64,000 nucleotides of DNA, taken from assembly GCA_900315075.1 (NCBI GenBank), contig OMXV01000008.1:1-64000 (forward strand), given 5' to 3'. Position numbers and translations under genes: made by a program. This document shows, piece after piece, positions 28,096 through 37,552 of the stretch (within the stretch, counting starts at the first letter, position 1; each line of letters begins with the position of its first letter). The notes beneath the pieces were generated by a model. That model searched no databases. It was not told where the DNA came from and saw only the letters and a list, made by a program, of their open reading frames with translations. This stretch comes from an uncultured Prevotellaceae bacterium. Its GTDB lineage: Bacteria > Bacteroidota > Bacteroidia > Bacteroidales > Bacteroidaceae.

Positions 28096-31000
28096 ATGAA
28101 CCATCCATTTCAGCGTCTCGCAGTCTGCATGTTTTTCATGCTTGTCAGTTTTATTGGTGCAATAGCCAATACCCGTGTCACCGTCAGTCAGGTGAGCGAA
28201 GAGGTGAACATCACCGACGATGTCGATTATGTTATTACTTCTGCCACACCTTTTACAGGCAATGGCACGGTAAATATCATTAATACCGAGCACGCCGTGC
28301 TGATATTCAACGCCCTGAAACCCTCTGAGGCCATCAGGCAACTCGCACGCGTGAAAATCAATGGTGAAACAGCTACCAACAAAGTCAACTGCCAAGTGAA
28401 AATCTACAACCGTGGCAGCATCGTGATGCCCTACTCTAATGACATCTGCCCCCTGACGGTCTACTCCGAGGCCAATTTTCAAGGCAATGCGGTGAATGCA
28501 TTCGGACTGGAGAACAGCGGAGGATTTATGAATACCCTTAGCGAAGAGAAACTCAACAATAAGATCCATAGTTTCAAACTCAAACGGGGATATATGGTCA
28601 CCTTCTCCACCCGTCCCCGCGGCCGTGGCTATAGCCGTTGCTTCATCGCCGATACCAAAGACATTGAAATGGCTGTACTACCCACCGTGCTCGATGGACG
28701 AATCTCTTCCTATCGTATCTTCAAGTGGAACGACACCAGCAAGTCGGGTATTGCCAACGACACCCGAAGCGACCCCGTGAGCAAACTCAATGTCACCTCA
28801 TGCTATTCCTTTGGACTGGGAGAAAGCCGCGACCCCGACTGCGAGTGTGTGCCTCACCATATCTATGAAGACTGGCCCTCGGCAAGTGCCTGCGGCAGTG
28901 TGACCTACTCCCCCCATATGAAGACCAACAACGAACCAGGCAACTCCGCTGACGACCATCCACAGACCGTGAACGAGATTCTTAACAACTGGGAGAACCT
29001 GATGGCCACGGGTATGCGCCTTTGCTCACCCTCATCGCATGACGGCAGCCTAAACCATTTGCACGCTTTCCTCGACTCCATCGATGCTCGCGGCTGGCGA
29101 TGCGACATTATCGACTTACACTGCTACTGGACAGAAGGGAGCTTCAACAATATCAAGGGTTCATGGGTGGATCGCCACCATCGTCCGATTTGGATTTCAG
29201 AGTGGGTATGGGGCGCTTCATGGAACAACAATGGCATCTTCGGTGTTGCCACTGGCAGTCACCGCGACAACCCCACAGAAAGTGAACTCAACCAGAACAA
29301 AAATGCTGTGCAAAGCATCTGTACAAAACTCAATTCATGGGACTATATCGAGCGCTACTTCTATTGGAACAGCGAAGCCAACTGCTCGAAACTATACATG
29401 AATGGCTCACTCACACCTGCCGGTGAATACTATGCAAACATGAACACCGGCATTGGTTACAATGGCCGCTATGAGTTTGTGCCCACCAACCCACGAACAT
29501 CAGCACCCTCAGCATTCACCGTCGGTTACGACAAAAACAGTCACCATGCCACCCTCACCTGGAAGGATGCCAATGGTGAATTCAATAACACCATGACCGT
29601 AGAACGAAAAGTCTATGGCGGCAATTGGGAAGCCATTGCCGTCATCCCGCAGGAGGAAGACCCCGAACAATACAACTTTGTGGATGAAGCCTCGGACGAC
29701 GGCATCGTCTATCGCATCCATATTGTGGACTACAAGGGCGACCACCTCTATACACCCGAGGTCACCGCCATGCCCGACGTGGTGGAAGCCGGCGAGGCCA
29801 TCAATGTCGCGGGCACCCCGATGTATTTAGGTGGCAACCTGTTCATCAATGGCGACTTCACCCTGGGTATGACCGACTGGCAAGACGGAACTGGCAACGA
29901 CATCCAGAAACCCTATTTCTCGGTAGCATCCGTTGGTGGTCCTCAGAATGGTCCCTACCTACAGTCGTGGACCAACCAGGCAGCCGACCAAGCAGGTTCG
30001 CTTCGCAAGGTGATTGATATCCAGCCCAACCAAGACTATTACTTCTCTGCTCATAGTAACGGCAACGGCGGCAGTTATCAACGCATCAGTTTTACCACCG
30101 ATGGCAAAAACGAGGGCGCAGCCATCAAGCGTTTCGACAAATCAACCCAGTGGACTCACTATTTCACCACATTTAACTCTGCCAACTACGAAAAAGCCCT
30201 ATTGGCATTCCGTTGGCTTGGCGCACAGGCACAGTTTGCCAACCTCACCCTATGCCGCCTTTTTACCAACCGCGAGGATGCTATCGCCGACGGTGTTCAG
30301 ATGGCATTACTCCGTGCACAAGCACTCATAAACTACAATACTACAGCGCCTGCCCTAAACCAACAGTTGCAAGCAACGATAGACCAAGTAAGTGCCCTTG
30401 CCACACCTGACGCCCAGGCATTGCAATCGCTCGAAAAAGCCATCGCCACTGTGCTGCAAGGGATGAACAACAAACCAGCGCTTGACGAATTGATTGCTTC
30501 GGCAGAGGCAAGTCTCACACTCGACCTTCCCAATACAGAGCCGCTGCAGCAGGCAATAGACGAAGCCAAGAACAGCACAGACTACACCTCCTCTTTACAA
30601 CAGTTGCGTGCTGCATGGGAGGCATATCTACCACTATCGGAAACATCCTATCTGAAATCGCCCGACTTCGACGGCACTGAAGGATGGACACTGCGCTGTG
30701 GCACCTATACACAGGGTTCTCAATATCCTGCCACAAAAAACGGCCGCACCTGCTGGCTCGCACAATGGTACGACCAACCTGCATCAATGGGCAAGACCCT
30801 CACCATGCAGGTGAAACAAGATATCACCTCGGGCATCACCCATGGCATCTATATGCTGCAATGTGAGGCCACCACTGAGCACAATTGTCTCTCCGACCAA
30901 CATGGCTACCTCATCGCAAATGGTGACACCCTCACCACCAATGTTCTCTACTACGACCGTCAGGACCTGCCTACAGTGCCATCTGCAGACGTATGGCAAA

Positions 31001-31785
31001 CACTGACCACTAAGCCTATCTATCTCGACGATGATGTGCCCCTAGAAGTAGGATTCATCGGTTCGAAACTAGGTGCAGAGGATGGCACATGGTTGGAATA
31101 TGGCAATGCCTCGTCAACCAACGACCTACGAGAGGGCAGTTGGTGTGCCACAGGGTTCCGTTTGCTCTACCATCCCCTCTACCGTCGCACAATGGAAGAA
31201 ACACAGTGGGGCACCATCTGTCTTCCCTATGCAGCCACGGCATCCCCGGGCGTGAAAGTTTACCAAATTGCAGGTTTACTCGCCGACTCCACAAAAATAT
31301 GTCTGGAAGAGGTCACACAGATGGAGGCAGGAATGCCGTATATCTATCATTCGGAAGGTAGTGAAGTAACATTCTATGAGACTGGGGACGCCGTGGAAGA
31401 GGCCCTTACGGGCAATAACAACCTGAGGGGCTACCTGAAAACCAACTCACGTACTAACATAGGTAACTACGTCATGGTGGGCGATGGTTTCTATCTCGTC
31501 ACCTCGGGTCATCGCCAGCGCATGGCCAACTACACAGCCCTCATCCGAACCAAGGAAGGTATGACAATCCTCGACTCCTTCGACGGTCCAACCCTGACCA
31601 TCTCAGAAACGCCCTGGAATGAAGTGGCCGACGGCATCGCCACCATCACCTTGCCCAATTCTCACCCAAATGGCCTCTACACCATCGACGGTCGCCAAAT
31701 CCACGACAACAGTCATCTACCCGCCGGGATTTATATTCAGGTGAAAGACGGGAAAACGATGAAGATATTGAAGATTGAAAATTGA
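28096..31785 (+). CDS. Secreted multidomain glycosidase-like protein with GH128-type catalytic core
   Basis: 1229 aa, signal peptide ending about residue 25. A beta-rich N-terminal domain (about 28-200) precedes a 'glycosyl hydrolase catalytic core' (about 230-450): candidate acid/base Glu280 in KTNNEPGN and candidate nucleophile Glu369 in RPIWISEW, with IIDLHCYW between. Both match the PF11790/GH128 pattern, whose studied members cut beta-1,3-glucan. Then come an FN3-like domain (about 468-565), a CBM4/9-like sandwich (about 580-725), a helical FIVAR-like region (about 730-850), one copy of the local beta-sandwich module (about 855-1030), a WGTICLPY module and a T9SS-like tail (GLYTIDGRQI, LPAGIYIQVKDGK). 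The stop codon lies inside a TTGAAGATTGAAAAT word array. The substrate is unknown. Confidence 0.75.
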   Translation: MNHPFQRLAVCMFFMLVSFIGAIANTRVTVSQVSEEVNITDDVDYVITSATPFTGNGTVNIINTEHAVLIFNALKPSEAIRQLARVKINGETATNKVNCQVKIYNRGSIVMPYSNDICPLTVYSEANFQGNAVNAFGLENSGGFMNTLSEEKLNNKIHSFKLKRGYMVTFSTRPRGRGYSRCFIADTKDIEMAVLPTVLDGRISSYRIFKWNDTSKSGIANDTRSDPVSKLNVTSCYSFGLGESRDPDCECVPHHIYEDWPSASACGSVTYSPHMKTNNEPGNSADDHPQTVNEILNNWENLMATGMRLCSPSSHDGSLNHLHAFLDSIDARGWRCDIIDLHCYWTEGSFNNIKGSWVDRHHRPIWISEWVWGASWNNNGIFGVATGSHRDNPTESELNQNKNAVQSICTKLNSWDYIERYFYWNSEANCSKLYMNGSLTPAGEYYANMNTGIGYNGRYEFVPTNPRTSAPSAFTVGYDKNSHHATLTWKDANGEFNNTMTVERKVYGGNWEAIAVIPQEEDPEQYNFVDEASDDGIVYRIHIVDYKGDHLYTPEVTAMPDVVEAGEAINVAGTPMYLGGNLFINGDFTLGMTDWQDGTGNDIQKPYFSVASVGGPQNGPYLQSWTNQAADQAGSLRKVIDIQPNQDYYFSAHSNGNGGSYQRISFTTDGKNEGAAIKRFDKSTQWTHYFTTFNSANYEKALLAFRWLGAQAQFANLTLCRLFTNREDAIADGVQMALLRAQALINYNTTAPALNQQLQATIDQVSALATPDAQALQSLEKAIATVLQGMNNKPALDELIASAEASLTLDLPNTEPLQQAIDEAKNSTDYTSSLQQLRAAWEAYLPLSETSYLKSPDFDGTEGWTLRCGTYTQGSQYPATKNGRTCWLAQWYDQPASMGKTLTMQVKQDITSGITHGIYMLQCEATTEHNCLSDQHGYLIANGDTLTTNVLYYDRQDLPTVPSADVWQTLTTKPIYLDDDVPLEVGFIGSKLGAEDGTWLEYGNASSTNDLREGSWCATGFRLLYHPLYRRTMEETQWGTICLPYAATASPGVKVYQIAGLLADSTKICLEEVTQMEAGMPYIYHSEGSEVTFYETGDAVEEALTGNNNLRGYLKTNSRTNIGNYVMVGDGFYLVTSGHRQRMANYTALIRTKEGMTILDSFDGPTLTISETPWNEVADGIATITLPNSHPNGLYTIDGRQIHDNSHLPAGIYIQVKDGKTMKILKIEN

Positions 31786-31811
31786 AGATTAAAAATTGAA
31801 AAGTAGTTAAA

Positions 31812-32243
31812 GTGAAAAAAAACATCTTATTATTTAGTTGTCTGCTTTGTTGCTGTATCATGAGCGCACAAAGCATGAAAATGGTTGTTGACAAGAAAGG
31901 CAATGTCGTAGGGCGTTATGTGAAGACCAATGCCACCACCTACACCGTGGATGTACAGGACACCTACGACGTGCCGAAAGCCGGCAACCGTGTAGTTACT
32001 TATAGTGCCGCTGCTGGCCAAGGTATCGTCTATCGTAACCAGGAGCGTAAGGGGAATATCAATGTACGTAAAGGCCCATCACTCAACCATTCCGTCATTG
32101 GTAAGATTGTGGAGCCCGACGGTGTGCCCGACACCTATCCTTGCCTTGGCAAAGTAAATGGTTGGTACAAAATCCGTTTCAACGGCAAAATCGGTTATGT
32201 CAGGGAAGACATGGCCGAGTGGGACGGTATGGACACATTCTAA
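31812..32243 (+). CDS. Small secreted protein with a bacterial SH3 domain
   Basis: 143 aa, read from a GTG start at 31812; the next codons give a signal peptide (KKNILLFSCLLCCCIMSAQ), which supports that start. The C-terminal half is a bacterial SH3 domain (NINVRKGPSLNHSVIGKI, GWYKIRFNGKIGYVREDMAEW). Such domains bind peptidoglycan or other ligands in the cell envelope. It lies 26 bp after the GH128-like gene, with a GTAGTTAAAG word just in front of its start, so it may be co-transcribed. No catalytic domain is attached. Confidence 0.75.
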   Translation: MKKNILLFSCLLCCCIMSAQSMKMVVDKKGNVVGRYVKTNATTYTVDVQDTYDVPKAGNRVVTYSAAAGQGIVYRNQERKGNINVRKGPSLNHSVIGKIVEPDGVPDTYPCLGKVNGWYKIRFNGKIGYVREDMAEWDGMDTF

Positions 32244-32273
32244 GCGAAAAGGGTAAAATCAGAACTCAAAAAG

Positions 32274-33458
32274 ATGGGCGAAAGTTGCCAGACACGCCGT
32301 ATGTTTGGGCACAATTATGCTGTGCCTGGGACATACGAGGTGACAATAGTGGTTGCTGGAAGACAGCCTGTGTTTGGTGAGATTATTGGTACCTCAAAAA
32401 CTGTTGGTGACAGGCCACGCCTCAAGCCATCTAAACTGGGGCAGATTGTTCTTGATAATGAGATACCCAAGATACATCATTATTACCCGATGGTCGAAGT
32501 GTGGCAGGTATGCCTCATGCCCGACCACCTGCACATGATTGTGCGCATCAACCAACCATTGCCCAAGGGGAAGCATCTGGGTATTATCTTGGGAGCTTTC
32601 AAGGGCGGCATAAGCCGTGCATGGTGGAAGCTAAGGGGCACCGTGGCTAACGCCACAGCCACAGTGGCAACAACAGAGACAACCACGGGAGCGGCAACAG
32701 GGGAAACCACGGGAGCAGCAACAGGGGAAACCACAGGAGCTGCGGTTGGAATAACCATGGGGAAAGCCACGGTGGCGATGGCAGGAGCGGCGATGGGAGC
32801 CACTGTGTCTGCGGCATCAGCCGCAGAACAACGTACGCCCCTCTTTGAGCCAAACTACAACGACCACATCCTAATGCGCGACGGTCAGCTGGCAAATTGG
32901 AAGCGTTACCTCCGCGACAATCCACTCCGCTATATAATGCGACGTGAATACCCCAACCTGTTCCAGCGAGCCTTATGTGTCACCATTGGTGGCGTGCGCT
33001 ATAGCGCTTTCGGCAACATGCTCCTACTGCGCCAGCCTGAGAAGCACCAAGTGTTCTTCCACCGCCGCACCAATGGTATACCGACAGAAGACACTGATTT
33101 CTGGAAGACAGAGAGCCAACGGCTGATTTCTGCAGCCAATAGTGGCGACGTGCTGGTTACGCCTGGTGTTTCAGAATGTGAGAAACGGATAAAGAACATG
33201 GCGCTGAAGCAACGGCTACGATTGATTCACCTGCAAGCTGAGCCCATCGGCAAATATTGGAAACCCGAGTTGAGCCGTTTCGAGGCATGTGCATACGGTT
33301 CGCTACTGATTCTTGCCCCTTGGCCCGAGGATATGCCAATCTTTAGCAGCAACTATGAGAAATTCCATTATCTAAACCAGTTGGCTAAGACCATCTGCTC
33401 TATAGGGGCTGAGACACAGGTGACAGTGCAAGGTTTACGCCTTGCACACAATAGCTGA
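32274..33458 (+). CDS. REP-associated tyrosine transposase-like protein with extra C-terminal domain
   Basis: 394 aa. The N-terminal part is a Y1/HUH nuclease: GTYEVTIVVAGRQPVFGEI, the metal-binding HUH motif in MPDHLHMIV (His85, His87) and the catalytic tyrosine candidate in NYNDHI (Tyr195), followed by RYLRDNPLRY. Between motif and tyrosine lies a low-complexity Thr/Ala/Gly stretch (121-186) coded by tandem repeats. From about 230 a further 160 residues form a Rossmann-like domain (GDVLVTPGVSECEKRI, FEACAYGSLLILAPW) that ordinary RAYTs lack. RAYTs act on REP palindromes, and REP-like elements lie nearby. The frame is intact. It is 30 bp downstream of the SH3 gene and convergent with the HExxH protein. 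Confidence 0.82.
   Translation: MGESCQTRRMFGHNYAVPGTYEVTIVVAGRQPVFGEIIGTSKTVGDRPRLKPSKLGQIVLDNEIPKIHHYYPMVEVWQVCLMPDHLHMIVRINQPLPKGKHLGIILGAFKGGISRAWWKLRGTVANATATVATTETTTGAATGETTGAATGETTGAAVGITMGKATVAMAGAAMGATVSAASAAEQRTPLFEPNYNDHILMRDGQLANWKRYLRDNPLRYIMRREYPNLFQRALCVTIGGVRYSAFGNMLLLRQPEKHQVFFHRRTNGIPTEDTDFWKTESQRLISAANSGDVLVTPGVSECEKRIKNMALKQRLRLIHLQAEPIGKYWKPELSRFEACAYGSLLILAPWPEDMPIFSSNYEKFHYLNQLAKTICSIGAETQVTVQGLRLAHNS
32634..32831 (+). repeat. In-frame minisatellite inside the RAYT-like gene
   Basis: About 200 bp coding for a Thr/Ala/Gly-rich linker (residues 121-186). It includes a 24-bp unit, GGAGCNGCAACAGGGGAAAC plus CACG, repeated about 2.5 times and degenerate copies around it. The unit length is a multiple of three, so copy-number change keeps the frame. 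Confidence 0.8.
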
Positions 33459-33491
33459 AAAGAGAGGGCTTAATAACTTAGAGACATCTCA

Positions 33492-36400
33492 TCACTTTCC
33501 GCAGACCACCGCCTTGCCATTGACGATATAAAGGCCACGGGGGAGGTTGTCAAGACCATCTGTGGTAGGTAGAAGCTTCCGTCCATCCAGACTATAGACA
33601 CCGGAACGTGCCACAGAATTGTCCTGAATTTGAATTGGCATGATGCCCTCTACCTCCTCTGGGCTAAGACTTCCGAAGAAACAGAGGCGGAAATTATCGA
33701 ATATCACCCAGTAATAACCACTCATCGAAGTGCTGATGAGTCCCACTTTCAATTGGCCGCCATTGGTAGTCAATTTTGTAGTGACTTGACTCTCGTACAA
33801 TCCTTTACTGAAATATTTGCTCGCAGCCTCCATATTGTTAGGGATGTAGAGACCGTTGACGCTCGACTCATTACCACCAAGTTTGCTCTGCTGTGCACCA
33901 TCCATGATATGGGCCACCTTTGCGCTCTTGGTGCCAGCATAGATAAAGGCCGTTACTGGTACGCCCACGCAGTCGCTGGCTCTGCCAGGTCTTTGAAATG
34001 CCTTGGCACGCCACTGGTATGTACCCGCCGGCAGATGTTTGATTGTCTGATTGAAGTCGAACGTCCGTTCATAATATTCTCCGCAAGAATAACTGATGGT
34101 GGGCGAATCCGACCATCCCTCCGTGGCATCCATGCCTGGGTTCTTCACTAAATAGGTCAAGTCGAAAGGCTTTGTCATATCGGTGGGCGTCACCTGACAA
34201 AGGAAGTTGAACGCAGCATCGTTAGCTTCGTCGAGCAAGGGTTGTATCTCCGACGACGAAGTGGCATTCTGTAAAGCTGCCTCTAAGTTGGCAATTAGCG
34301 TATTGATGGTTTCATCGGCACCCGCCACATCCTCGGTATGCGGCACAGCAACAAGAGCTTTGATGCGCTCCAATAGTTGGGTGGCGTTGGCTTTCACCTC
34401 AGTCAGCATCAGTTCCGAGAGCGTCTCCATATTCTCTTCAGTAAGGATGAGCCAACGCTGTGCAGTGGCGGCATTGGCGATATCAAAGGTCTTAGCACTG
34501 ACATTGCCATTCTCATCCGCCTGCAGACACGGTGGTGTCCAGTCTGAGGTGGGATGAATCATCCAGTAGCCACGCATTCCCGTCTTGCCCACATTCACAC
34601 GTCCTTTCATCAGGTGGATGTTTTCCATCGCTGTGGGTGCAGTCCTTGCAACCGTCTTGAAACCACCACTATAAGTCATATACTGACCTGTGGCGGCATT
34701 TCGCAACTGATAGTACTGGTTGGAAGGAGTGAAGGTGATATACCATGCCGCGCTGTCATTCGCCAACGCCTCAGCGTTACCCATTACCTTCCACGTTAGT
34801 GTGTTCTTGCTCGTTGGCACCAAATAGGACGTGTAGAGGCCACGATTCTCATCCTCACACTTGATATAGTACTTTGTATTGTCCTCATGCTCGAAGGCAT
34901 AGTAAGGTTCGGCATAAAGTTGACTGGTGTGTTGCAGTCCGTCCTCCCCCAACGCCTGACATACCAATCCATTGCCGATGTATAGCACGTCGCTGCCATT
35001 ATCCTCGTTGGCACCATTGATACCGTATGGCCACATGTGTTGGTAGTCACCGTTGAGTTGTTCGGTGGTGCTGTTGTCCCAGAAACGAAGCACCTCTGTG
35101 ACACGGTCGCCAAGCCACAGGCCAGAACCTGTAGCGTATCCTGCAGCATTTGATGTTCCCGAGCGCAGGTTGAAGCGCGCCCACTCGGTATTAGCCCATG
35201 GGATGACACCCACACCATGGAGCATCTCGTGCATGATGGTTCCAGGACGCTGGTACGACTGGTTAGAGCCTACGCTCATCCATCCACCATAGGAACATTC
35301 TGCCGTAGGCACACCAGCATTATAGCCGATGCTGGTATTAAACCCTTTCATTTCAGTGAGGTTGTTCCACCAATCGATGGCGGTCTGGGCTGCGTCACGG
35401 ATACGTTGGTCGGCAGCAGCGTCATTACTTTGTCGGATATTGAAAGTAATCTGTCCTTTCGGAATTGTATAGAAGCGGATAACATCGCCATATCCCACCT
35501 GTCGGCCTTTGGTGATAGCGTAAGCACGCATATAATACTTCGTTGCTGGTTTCAGGTTTTCCAGCCAGTATATAACACCGTTATTGTTCAAGATACGCTG
35601 TGTGGTATTGTCGCGGAAAGTGGGTTCCGGAGATTCACTCCAACAGAAACCCTGCTCCATAATCTGGCTTGCGGGAACTCCCGAAACGCTCATACGTCCA
35701 AATGCCATGGTGGCACCACGAGCATAGCGCTTGTCGGTCACTACTACTGGAACAGCCCCCGTGGGGTTGGCCCACAGGAAGTCGTCCATCGCCTGGGTAA
35801 GTAAAGACATGGCCACATCCACTAGTTCGATAGTGGCATCATCGTCGGACATCACAGCTTGGGCAGCCTCAATGGCAGTCCACAGTTCTGCAGCACCATT
35901 GGCACTGCCGTCACCATAGAGGACGACAGCCTGGTCTATCAATGCCTGAAGTTTCATCTTATATACATCCATATCGGCTTTACCGAAAGGCGTGTCACGA
36001 AGTAGCTTCACATAGTCGAGAACAGGCTTTGCGAAATTGGCTGAGCCTTTATCATCATTTGCATGATAGCCTATCTGAATGATTCCCTCCTGTGTTTCGA
36101 CCACCTCAAAATACACAGTGTCGGTAAACCACTCGCCGATGGGAAAAGACGACACACTTGAGTTGACCATCATTTTTCCCTTTGGACGCCATCCTACACG
36201 ACTACGGCCCTGAGTCTTGTCACCACAGTTGTACCATGCCGAGACTAAGGCGTATTGACCTGGCGGCAAAATTACATTCTGATAGAAGAGCATCGACTGA
36301 TTCCATCCAGTGCTCAGCGCTAAAACGCCGCCATTGGAAGTGCCGTCCTGACCTACTGCAGGAATGGGGGCACCGTTGAACGTCTTTTGGGTGCCAAGTT

Positions 36401-36632
36401 GATAGACACCTGTAATAGTGTAATTGACACTGATGTTCTTCGTCCAGCCTTTTACCTCAAGGATTTCCTGTGCGACGTTGCCGACATCGTCGATAGTATA
36501 GTCGAAGTCGCTATCAAAGCCGGAATTGGCCAGATAGGTACGCGTGATATCATATTGAGGTTGTGCTTTCACATAATGAGCCAACATGAGAGCCAATGCT
36601 GACAATAGGAAAATTCTAATTTTAGTGGTCAT
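33492..36632 (-). CDS. Secreted HExxH protein with binding modules and T9SS-like tail
   Basis: 1046 aa, signal peptide ending VKAQ. An N-terminal sandwich (about 30-212, LANSGFDSDFDY) and a helical spacer lead to an FN3-like domain (about 295-392), then a zincin-like domain with IMHEMLHGVGVIPW: His468, Glu469, His472 and Gly475 fit HExxHxxG, but the residue three further on is Pro478 rather than His or Asp. A ricin-like region follows (about 590-750, TKYYIKCEDENRGLYTSYL, TGQYMTYSGGF), then a FIVAR-like spacer, one copy of the local beta-sandwich module (about 850-1005, ending WVIFDNFRLCFFG) and a tail SGVYSLDGRKLL/LPRGLYIVNGK. It could be a glycoprotein-directed peptidase; activity is unproven. 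It is a single-gene minus-strand unit. Confidence 0.75.
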   Translation of the reverse strand: MTTKIRIFLLSALALMLAHYVKAQPQYDITRTYLANSGFDSDFDYTIDDVGNVAQEILEVKGWTKNISVNYTITGVYQLGTQKTFNGAPIPAVGQDGTSNGGVLALSTGWNQSMLFYQNVILPPGQYALVSAWYNCGDKTQGRSRVGWRPKGKMMVNSSVSSFPIGEWFTDTVYFEVVETQEGIIQIGYHANDDKGSANFAKPVLDYVKLLRDTPFGKADMDVYKMKLQALIDQAVVLYGDGSANGAAELWTAIEAAQAVMSDDDATIELVDVAMSLLTQAMDDFLWANPTGAVPVVVTDKRYARGATMAFGRMSVSGVPASQIMEQGFCWSESPEPTFRDNTTQRILNNNGVIYWLENLKPATKYYMRAYAITKGRQVGYGDVIRFYTIPKGQITFNIRQSNDAAADQRIRDAAQTAIDWWNNLTEMKGFNTSIGYNAGVPTAECSYGGWMSVGSNQSYQRPGTIMHEMLHGVGVIPWANTEWARFNLRSGTSNAAGYATGSGLWLGDRVTEVLRFWDNSTTEQLNGDYQHMWPYGINGANEDNGSDVLYIGNGLVCQALGEDGLQHTSQLYAEPYYAFEHEDNTKYYIKCEDENRGLYTSYLVPTSKNTLTWKVMGNAEALANDSAAWYITFTPSNQYYQLRNAATGQYMTYSGGFKTVARTAPTAMENIHLMKGRVNVGKTGMRGYWMIHPTSDWTPPCLQADENGNVSAKTFDIANAATAQRWLILTEENMETLSELMLTEVKANATQLLERIKALVAVPHTEDVAGADETINTLIANLEAALQNATSSSEIQPLLDEANDAAFNFLCQVTPTDMTKPFDLTYLVKNPGMDATEGWSDSPTISYSCGEYYERTFDFNQTIKHLPAGTYQWRAKAFQRPGRASDCVGVPVTAFIYAGTKSAKVAHIMDGAQQSKLGGNESSVNGLYIPNNMEAASKYFSKGLYESQVTTKLTTNGGQLKVGLISTSMSGYYWVIFDNFRLCFFGSLSPEEVEGIMPIQIQDNSVARSGVYSLDGRKLLPTTDGLDNLPRGLYIVNGKAVVCGK

Positions 36633-36697
36633 ATTGATGGGGAGTTAACAAGTTGACAAGCTATTTGTATTAGTTAGGCATAGTGCTCTTGCGGATG

Positions 36698-36705
36698 CAA
36701 ATATA
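36698..36705 (-). promoter_or_regulatory. -7 box (TATATTTG) for the HExxH protein gene
   Basis: CAAATATA on the plus strand reads TATATTTG on the minus strand, 65 bp before the ATG at 36632. The upstream TTTG element is not exact. TTGACAAG-type words lie between box and start codon. Confidence 0.5.
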
Positions 36706-36754
36706 GCGATTTCCACCGAATAAATCGAAATGAATGCGAAAAAAATGCATTTTG

Positions 36755-36786
36755 TTTGGTTTTGCGTGTAAAGGGAATTATATTTG
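36755..36786 (+). promoter_or_regulatory. Bacteroidota promoter for the DUF554 gene
   Basis: TTTG at 36755-36758, a 20-bp spacer and TATATTTG at 36779-36786. The start codon is at 36807, so the leader is only about 15 nt. This also rules out the longer open frame beginning at 36756, which would start inside the promoter. Confidence 0.78.
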
Positions 36787-36806
36787 CAAACGCAAATCTC
36801 AAAAAA

Positions 36807-37502
36807 ATGATAGGAACCATTGTCAATACCGCTACCATTATTGTGGGTAGCATTATTGGTGCGCTGCTTCACCGTGGCATCAAGGAAAAATATAAAGAGG
36901 TGCTATATACAAGTTTAGGATTAGCATCGTTAGCCATCGGCCTAAATGCCACCATCTCACATTTCAGTCAATCGGAATACCCTGTGCTTTTTATTGTTTC
37001 ATTAGCAATCGGCGGTGTTGTGGGTACCGCTCTCAATATTGACGGTCGTTTTAAACGTTTAGTAGATAAATATTCCAAACAAAGCGATAACAAGAAAAGC
37101 CGTCTTGCCGACGGCCTTGCCACTGCTATCCTACTCTATTGCATCGGCCCCTTGTCGATGCTCGGACCAGTTATCTCTGCCTTGAAAGGCGACCATACTT
37201 TCCTGTTCACCAATGCCACACTCGATTTTGTGTCGTCGATGGTATTTGCCTCCACCTACGGCATAGGTATGGTTTTGGCGGCTCCCGTCTTATTCTGCTG
37301 GCAGGGGATGTTTTGGTTAATAGCCCATGTTTCTTCTTCCGCCATCAGCGATGCCCTGATGGCAGAACTACTGATTGTTGGTGGTCTCCTAATTACCGGC
37401 AGCGGTCTTTCACTTCTTCAACTGAAAGACTGCCGCACACTCAACCTACTCCCTGCCCTCTTGGTTCCCGTCATCTGGTTCCTACTCCGCGGTATATTCT
37501 GA
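36807..37502 (+). CDS. DUF554 family integral membrane protein
   Basis: 231 aa from the ATG at 36807 (MIGTIVNTATIIVGSIIGAL), chosen because upstream codons overlap the promoter. It has six or seven hydrophobic segments and the DUF554 patterns GTIVNT, GSIIGALLHRGI, GLASLAIGLN and CIGPLSMLGP. The family is widespread in bacteria as an inner-membrane protein of unknown function, proposed to be a transporter. Length is normal for the family. It stands alone on the plus strand between minus-strand genes, with its own promoter. Confidence 0.9.
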   Translation: MIGTIVNTATIIVGSIIGALLHRGIKEKYKEVLYTSLGLASLAIGLNATISHFSQSEYPVLFIVSLAIGGVVGTALNIDGRFKRLVDKYSKQSDNKKSRLADGLATAILLYCIGPLSMLGPVISALKGDHTFLFTNATLDFVSSMVFASTYGIGMVLAAPVLFCWQGMFWLIAHVSSSAISDALMAELLIVGGLLITGSGLSLLQLKDCRTLNLLPALLVPVIWFLLRGIF

Positions 37503-37552
37503 AATTCGAGGGGAAGTAAGTACTTTTTAAAGTGGACTCAGCAACAAATTAT

